A DNA stretch of 64,000 nucleotides from assembly GCA_023101725.1 (NCBI GenBank), contig JALJCO010010195.1, forward strand, positions 558,001 to 622,000, read 5' to 3'. The DNA comes from Atherinomorus stipes (Eukaryota; Chordata; Actinopteri; Atheriniformes; Atherinidae). The first letter of the stretch is position 1. Each line of letters begins with the position of its first letter. The position numbers and the translations under genes were made by a program. Positions 58,740 through 64,000 of this stretch are shown here, one piece after another. Below the pieces are notes generated by a model. That model worked only from the letters and a program-made list of their open reading frames with translations, searched no databases and was not told the origin of the DNA.

Positions 58740-59440
58740 AGGAAATTGATATTGAGTATGCCTTTTTCATTTTAGCATATCTTTTGGGGGCAAAAACACA
58801 AAGGAAATCAATATACATGTAGCCCAGTTTCTGAAGAGAGAGGGGAGCATGCTCTGCTTCTAGAAGCATGTGTTGTGGTCTAACGAAACCAAGATAGACT
58901 TATTTAGTTTAGACAGAGTCAAGTGTGTGTGGCGGAAACCAGGTGTGGAGTATAAAGAGGAGTGTGTCATGCCTGCTGTCAAACATGGTGGTGGGAGTGC
59001 CATGGTGTGGGGCTGCATGAGTGCTGCTGGCATTGGGGAGCTATAGTTCTTTGAGGGAACTATGAATGCTAACATGCAACATGTACTGTGACATCTTGAA
59101 ACAGAGCATGCTCCCCTCCCTTTGGAAATTGGGCCGCAGAGCAGTATTCCAACATGAAAATGACCCCAAACACGCCTCCAAGACAGGGTAGATGAACGTG
59201 ACGGAATGGCCAAAGATTTCTCCGAACCTAACCCAATAGAACAGCTGTGGGGCATCATCAAACAGAAGGTGAAGGAGCACAAGGTCTCCCAACATCCACC
59301 AGTTCTGTGATGTCATCATGGTGGAGTGGTAACCTTTGAAGCTCTGGTTAGGGCAGTGTTGGAAAATAATGGTGACTCTTTGTGCCCAATTTGGTCATTT
59401 TCATCAGGGGTGTACAGACTTTAGTTACACATGCTCTGAT
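58740..59440 (+). mobile_element. Tc1-like transposon remnant A
   Basis: The plus strand 58868-59330 encodes WSNETKIDLFSLD, then WRKPGVEYK, VKHGGGSAMVWGCMSAAGIG, the QHENDPKHA equivalent and PNPIEQLWGIIKQKV. This is the Tc1/mariner DDE transposase C-terminal half, broken by frameshifts and a deletion between QNDNDPKHA and the DWP block. The trailing GGAAAATAATGGTGAC ... CAGGGGTGTACAGACTTTAG resembles the 3' terminal region of such elements. The N-terminal half is absent. Confidence 0.8.
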
Positions 59441-59576
59441 TACTTCATCATTTCTATCATTTCTTCATGAATCCACATCATTCAGTCTGTAGTGAGTTAT
59501 CATCCATTTATTGTTACCGAGATGAACTGCCCAGTATATCGTGATATTTAGGCCATGTCACCCAGCCCAATATCCC

Positions 59577-60950
59577 AAAAATTTGAATATCCTGAAAAAG
59601 TTCATGTATTTCTGTAATTCAACTTAAAGAGTGCAATTTACATATTGTTTGGACTAATAATATGTGAATCAATATATTTCAAGCTTTTGTTTGTTTGGAT
59701 GTTGCTGATTAGGACTTGCAGCTTAAGAAAACATCAAATTCTAAAACTCAAAAAATTTGAATAATGTACATGGAAAAGTTCCAGTATTGTAGGTTCAGAG
59801 TGTCACATTCTAATCAGGTGAGTTATCCAAAACACCTCCATAAGTGCCCCGAGCCTTAAAAAAAAAAAGTCCCTGTCTTGGTTCAGAAGAATTCACAATC
59901 ATAGGGAAGACTGCTGATCTGACAGTTGTGCAGAAAACCATCGTTGGCAACAATATGTTGAGCACAGTTAGGCTGGTACAGGGGGAAACAGTGGAGACGG
60001 CAAGTGAAGCAGCTGCTTCAGAGCCCTGGAGATATTGTTATCTGTTCCTGAGGAGGAGTGACCTGAGAAGAGCAAAGCCTGGAGTAAATTTAGGTGAAGA
60101 CTACACTAAACGGACCCACATAAACGTTTTCCATGGTGTCAAAACACAGAAATTTCTCCTGGATTGGTAAGCTAACTTGTTTGCTAACATGGCTAACGTT
60201 AGCTGTTAGTTATAAAGTCCTCTGCGTTACTTGTTGGACATGCTGCAGACTGTTGGTCACTTGAGTATTGGCAGCGAGCCTGGCATCCCAGCGGCTGGAG
60301 TTGTTTTTCTGCTGTAGCAACTACAACCTAAACACATGTGATGTCGCTGTTCTGTCTGTATTCAACCTTTAAATGGAAGGAAGAAATGTGGAAGAAAACG
60401 GTGTACAAGCCGGAGGGCTGACAGCAGCTTGGAGAAGATCGTCAGGAAAGGGCCATTCACAAGTGTGGAGGACTTCAGGAATGGACCTGTGAGCTTCATT
60501 AAGTCCAGCATAAACGCAGCCGTCTACCAGGACATTTTGGAGCACTTCATGCTTGCTTCAGCAGACCAGCTGTATGAGGATGCAGACTTCATCTTCCAGC
60601 AAGACTTGGCACCTGCCCATATTGCCAAAAGTACAAAATCTTGGTTCAACAACCATGCTTGATTGGCCCCCAAACTCACCTGACCTGAACCCCATCGAAA
60701 ACATGTGGGGCATTGTCAAGAGAAAGCTGAACAAGAAGAGACCAAACAATAAAGAAGAGCTAAAGGCTGTGATTGACGCATGTTTGTCTTCCATAACACC
60801 TGAGATATGCCAGAAGCTGGTTGCATCCATGCCACGCCGGGTTAAGGCAGTCATTCAAGCAAAAGGGCCCCAACAAAGTACTAAGTACAGATGCAAGATT
60901 TTACTTTAGGAGGCCTGACTTTTTTGTATTTAAAGTCCTTTTTCACTTGT
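59577..60950 (+). mobile_element. Tc1-like transposon remnant B, interrupted
   Basis: A 5' terminal region (TTTGAATATCCTGAAAAAG, 59582) leads to the transposase start GKTADLTVVQKTI at about 59903. The frame is then lost: 59960-60380 is unrelated DNA. Homology resumes at GTGGAAGAAAACGGTGTACA, and 60497-60890 encodes SSINAAVYQDILEHFMLASA, FIFQQDLAPAHIAKSTKSWF, then WPPNSPDLNPIENMWGIVKR and a C-terminus VIQAKG. Catalytic QQDLAPAH and DLNPIE blocks are present, but the two lie in different frames because about ten bases are lost at 60655-60662. Inactive. Confidence 0.85.
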
Positions 60951-61774
60951 TTTTTTTTCCATGCCATTTTGACTGTGTTGGCTGAATATAGCTGAAACTG
61001 CCCAAAGGGTAATCATTTTTGATAAATATTAGATCTGTCATGTCAGTTTCTTGAATTAGCTTAAAATGGCTGAGCTATGCAAAAACTTGCCAATTTGATT
61101 CTAAGGCCAAACTGTCCTCCCATTGAAAACCATTGAAAAAAATTTTTTTGATTCAGCATTAATCTTAACATAGAATAATCCATTCATTCAGAGGAAGTTT
61201 TCATTTTGAAGGACAAGCCTTCAACTTGCGATTTTTATAGTACTCCACTGGATGATGTCACTTTTTTCAGGTTTTACACCTGCAGCAAATTGTCACTTTT
61301 TAACAAGTGAAATGATAATAATGTGTCACTATTGGTGTTGAATCATTATGCGTGTGCATAAAAACAAATGTTTGTGCAAATATGGGTGTGAGTATGTGTG
61401 TGTGTGCATGTTCACATGCACACGTGTGAATGTGCACATATGATGTCATGTCTAAGTTCATAAGTGTTTTTTTGCTTAGAAGGCCACATTGTGTCATAAA
61501 CTTTTCAATAATACAGATTCTGAGAAGTATTTCTTTAGCAATTGAAAGGTATCTCATCAGGCAGAGAGGCTTGCTTTGGTTCTTACTCGTGTACTTTGCC
61601 AGGTGTTTAGCCAGCACCGAAGCAACTTTAGATTTTGTTTTCATTTTAGCTCTGATACTGTTGTATTAGCTCCAGTCAGCACCAAAGTAAAATTGGACTT
61701 TGTTTTGGTTTTGCTCAGGTAGTTTATGCAATTGATAAGTTAGAAATATGAGCAGTAGTGCAGGATGAGTCATT

Positions 61775-62161
61775 TTGAAGTTTGAAATATACTACAGCAC
61801 ACAGGAGGCTCACGTAATCATCATGCATGCTGAAGACGAGGACAGCTCCTCATCCTCTGAATCGGATACTGAAGCAGCAGACAACTTGAAGATGGAAACA
61901 GACCAGTTTGAGTCCAGCTCAAAAAGGTTTTATGGTCACCATAAAACCATCACCTGTGGCAATACTTTCACTTTGTTTGCATTTTCAGAAGAGCTGTTCA
62001 GAAGGAAACTGGGCCTGATTGGCACAATTCGGCGCAACAAACTAAGCTTCATCCTTATTTGCTCCAAAGTGAAAGCAGCCATGTATTCTGACTTCATATT
62101 CACAAGAACTCAGACACTGATGTCTTATATCCATCAGCTTGGATATAAGTGCTACTCCTGA
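61775..62161 (+). mobile_element. piggyBac-like transposase fragment
   Basis: The frame has an acidic start (EDEDSSSSSESDTEAAD), like the N-terminus of piggyBac transposases, followed directly by FSEELFRRKLGLIGTIRRNK and SKVKAAMYSDFIFTRTQTLM, which matches the C-terminal catalytic region pattern (C-N-F-T, ELL-K--LVGT-RKNK, then F-FT--TL-SYI). The roughly 300 residues that should separate the two parts are missing. It is a dead internally deleted copy. TTAA termini were not found. Confidence 0.65.
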
Positions 62162-62401
62162 ACACTAAACATCACATTCCAGATGTAAGCAAAAAGCAAA
62201 AACAAACATGTAAAAGACTAGAATAGATATGCAAAGGATTTTTTTTGACAAACTTGATAAGGTACATGTACATGACTGTTTAAAATATTTTTTCCTGCCT
62301 TATTTTTTAAAAGAGAAAAATAAACTTTGGCAGCATTTGCTCCAAATTTGGAAAGTTTGACTGCAATGACCACAGTTTTTCCTTTTGCAACCTCTGTGCA
62401 A

Positions 62402-62466
62402 TCTACTAGACACACACGTGTATGCACATGCACACACACACACATGCATGCGCGCACACACACTCT
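62402..62466. repeat. CA-rich microsatellite
   Basis: ACACACACGTGTATGCACATG followed by (CA)n with ATGCATGCGCG interruptions. Confidence 0.85.
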
Positions 62467-62505
62467 CTCTATAAAAAATATAAATGTTGCGGTTTTCTAG
62501 TTTGA

Positions 62506-62575
62506 AGTCCATCATTCAATGTTCATGATTCAGCGTTCATCATTCAATGTTCATCATTCAGCGTTTATTATTCAA
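62506..62575. repeat. Minisatellite of 12-13-bp GTTCATCATTCA units
   Basis: Five to six units vary between GTTCATCATTCAAT and GTTCATGATTCAGC, with alternating AAT/AGC ends, making a higher-order unit of about 26 bases. Confidence 0.85.
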
Positions 62576-62767
62576 TTTTTGCTGAAATAAATGTATTTTT
62601 CTGATTCAAACTAATCCAGTTTCTGAATTTTAGTCTAACAACAAGGCTTAATCAGCATTTAGATTACATATTAGAGCCATTTTGCACAGGTTTCAGATTT
62701 TGAGCTTTGAATCAAATATGTGAGTTAAAAAAAAAAAGATTGAGACTGCATGAGTGTGAAAAAAAAA

Positions 62768-63470
62768 TGCATGAAAATCAATGTTTCTGCCAGTTGCTGA
62801 CTCACCTGAGGGCCTGATAATATTAATTACCAAGTACCTTTTAAAATGTATTTTATGGAAATAATTTAGACTTGTTTTTGTTCTTTCCCCTAAATAGATA
62901 AATAGTGGAGTTTTTGAGTGTTGTAACTATTGTGGCTATTAAAATGTTAAAAGTAAAAAATTCTAATTATTCTTGATAAGATCTTTCAGGCTGATGTTAT
63001 TTGGAAAGAACAAGTCATTTGAAGTGAAAAAAATATTGACATATAACAGTTTTAGGTCAGGTTTTGCAAATTAGGGACAGTGTGGCCTAAAGGAAAACTG
63101 TGTTAGTTTTCATAGATAAACTGATATTGCAGAAAAACTAAAAACACATGAAAATCAATACTGCCATCAATCAATGAACCATCTCAAAAAAGCTTTATAA
63201 TAGCAATTAGCAAATAATACTTAAAATGGATTTTATGGAAATTATATAGTGTTTTAGGTTTGTCCATAAACAAATGCTTGGGTTTTGTCACCATTATGGC
63301 AATCAAAGGGTTAAAAATACACCAAAATTTATGTGTACATTTTAGGCTAAGGTTATTTGGAATGAATGAGTCTTTTAAAGTAGAAAAAAATGATATATGA
63401 TCATTTTACAGCAGTTTTTGCAAATATAGCATAGTGTGGCTTTAGGGACAAATGAGCAAGTTTTTATAAA
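62768..63470. repeat. Two divergent tandem copies, about 378-bp period
   Basis: CATGAAAATCAAT occurs at 62770 and 63148. Between them, matching blocks keep order: TTTTATGGAAAT (62852; 63230), a TTGT..C.ATTRTGGC block (62919-62937; 63277-63300), TTAGGCTGATGTTATTTGGAA / TTAGGCTAAGGTTATTTGGAA, then TGCAAAT...AGTGTGGC. Divergence looks high, so the duplication is old. There is no open frame. Confidence 0.75.
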
Positions 63471-63869
63471 AACTTAACTCAGTCCAGTTACTGAGGTCAG
63501 GCACACCTGGATTAATCAGTTTGTCCAGTAATGAAAGACAGGAAACAGAGGCGCTACCTTAAGTTCAAGAAGTAGTGGAGTCGTGTATAGAGCCCATTAA
63601 CAACTGAAAACCCTGAGGCTAGAGTCTTCCCCAGTAGCGGGTCGTCAGTAGCAAGTTGAGGTGGCAATGAGGTGTCCCAGTGCTGACTCCACAATGAGCG
63701 GTGGTAGTCTAAAAAACTGGTAAGTTTTTTTTTTTTTTCTTTTCTGAGGGTGCTCTTGTGCGCGCCCTCATCACAAATACGCCCTGGGCGGTCACCCACA
63801 TTGCCCACAGCAAAAACAGGGCCTGACTCTGACCATAGCGAAGTCATCGAGCCAAGCTCACATCAAATC

Positions 63870-63915
63870 AGTCAAATCAAAGATACTTTATTGATTCCCA
63901 AGGGGAAATTCATGT
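63870..63915. repeat. Retroelement tail fragment
   Basis: AAAGATACTTTATTGATTCC followed by CAAGGGGAAATTCA is the widespread fish end sequence usually written CTTTATTGATCCC-AAGGGGAAATT. The element it belongs to is not identifiable. Confidence 0.5.
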
Positions 63916-64000
63916 ATGAGCCAATGAGAGATGGATCCGCTCCTGCAAAGTTACAGTGTTTGTTTTTTTAAGGAGGGCAGCCCCGTCAGAGCACAGACAT

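Noticed and set aside
61300..61644. Histidine/threonine-rich minus-strand frame
   Set aside because: It is a translation of a GT/CA microsatellite region.

Overview
This is a stretch of a teleost fish genome, probably a percomorph. It has intron-rich vertebrate genes with canonical GT-AG sites, long introns, many microsatellites, and hAT, Tc1/mariner, piggyBac and LINE remnants typical of fish DNA. Coding content is low. Nearly all of it is on the minus strand and belongs to the EWI subfamily of immunoglobulin-superfamily (IgSF) membrane proteins (IGSF3, CD101/IGSF2, PTGFRN, IGSF8).

Positions 1-131 hold the start of the first Ig domain of an IGSF3 orthologue (minus strand), cut by the window edge. 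Its signal-peptide exon is at 24002-24041, so 132-24001 is one first intron of about 23.9 kb. That intron is full of repeats, including a nested hAT cluster (2.4-4.7 kb), an 880-bp hAT element with a perfect 8-bp target duplication (6.7-7.6 kb), and a related 1.5-kb element (20.0-21.6 kb). A GC/CpG-rich block (about 24.05-24.75 kb) and a possible 5' exon (donor after 25020) mark the igsf3 promoter side.

The interval 25.1-47.9 kb is mostly intergenic-looking: repeats, microsatellites, an AT-rich low-complexity block (30.4-30.9 kb) and another intact hAT element (34148-35301). Four short minus-strand exon candidates (45350-45428, 44632-44672, 39828-39936, 36735-36785) have good splice sites and compatible phases, and together read as one peptide I do not recognise. 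This is the most likely undescribed gene in the window.

The main gene runs on the minus strand from 56364 to 48120. It has a signal peptide, eight Ig exons and a transmembrane/tail exon. All nine introns are phase 1, and the exons join into an uninterrupted 1,121-residue reading frame. Domain-by-domain resemblance is strongest to CD101/IGSF2, but eight domains match IGSF3 architecture. Its promoter carries two perfect PU.1-type GAGGAAGT sites, which suggests leukocyte expression. In mammals igsf3, CD2, PTGFRN and CD101 are also clustered, so the layout is probably conserved synteny of an EWI gene cluster.

From 56.5 kb to the end I see no host gene. The region holds two decayed Tc1-like transposons, a piggyBac fragment with an internal deletion, a 12-13-bp minisatellite and a divergent tandem duplication of about 378 bp.
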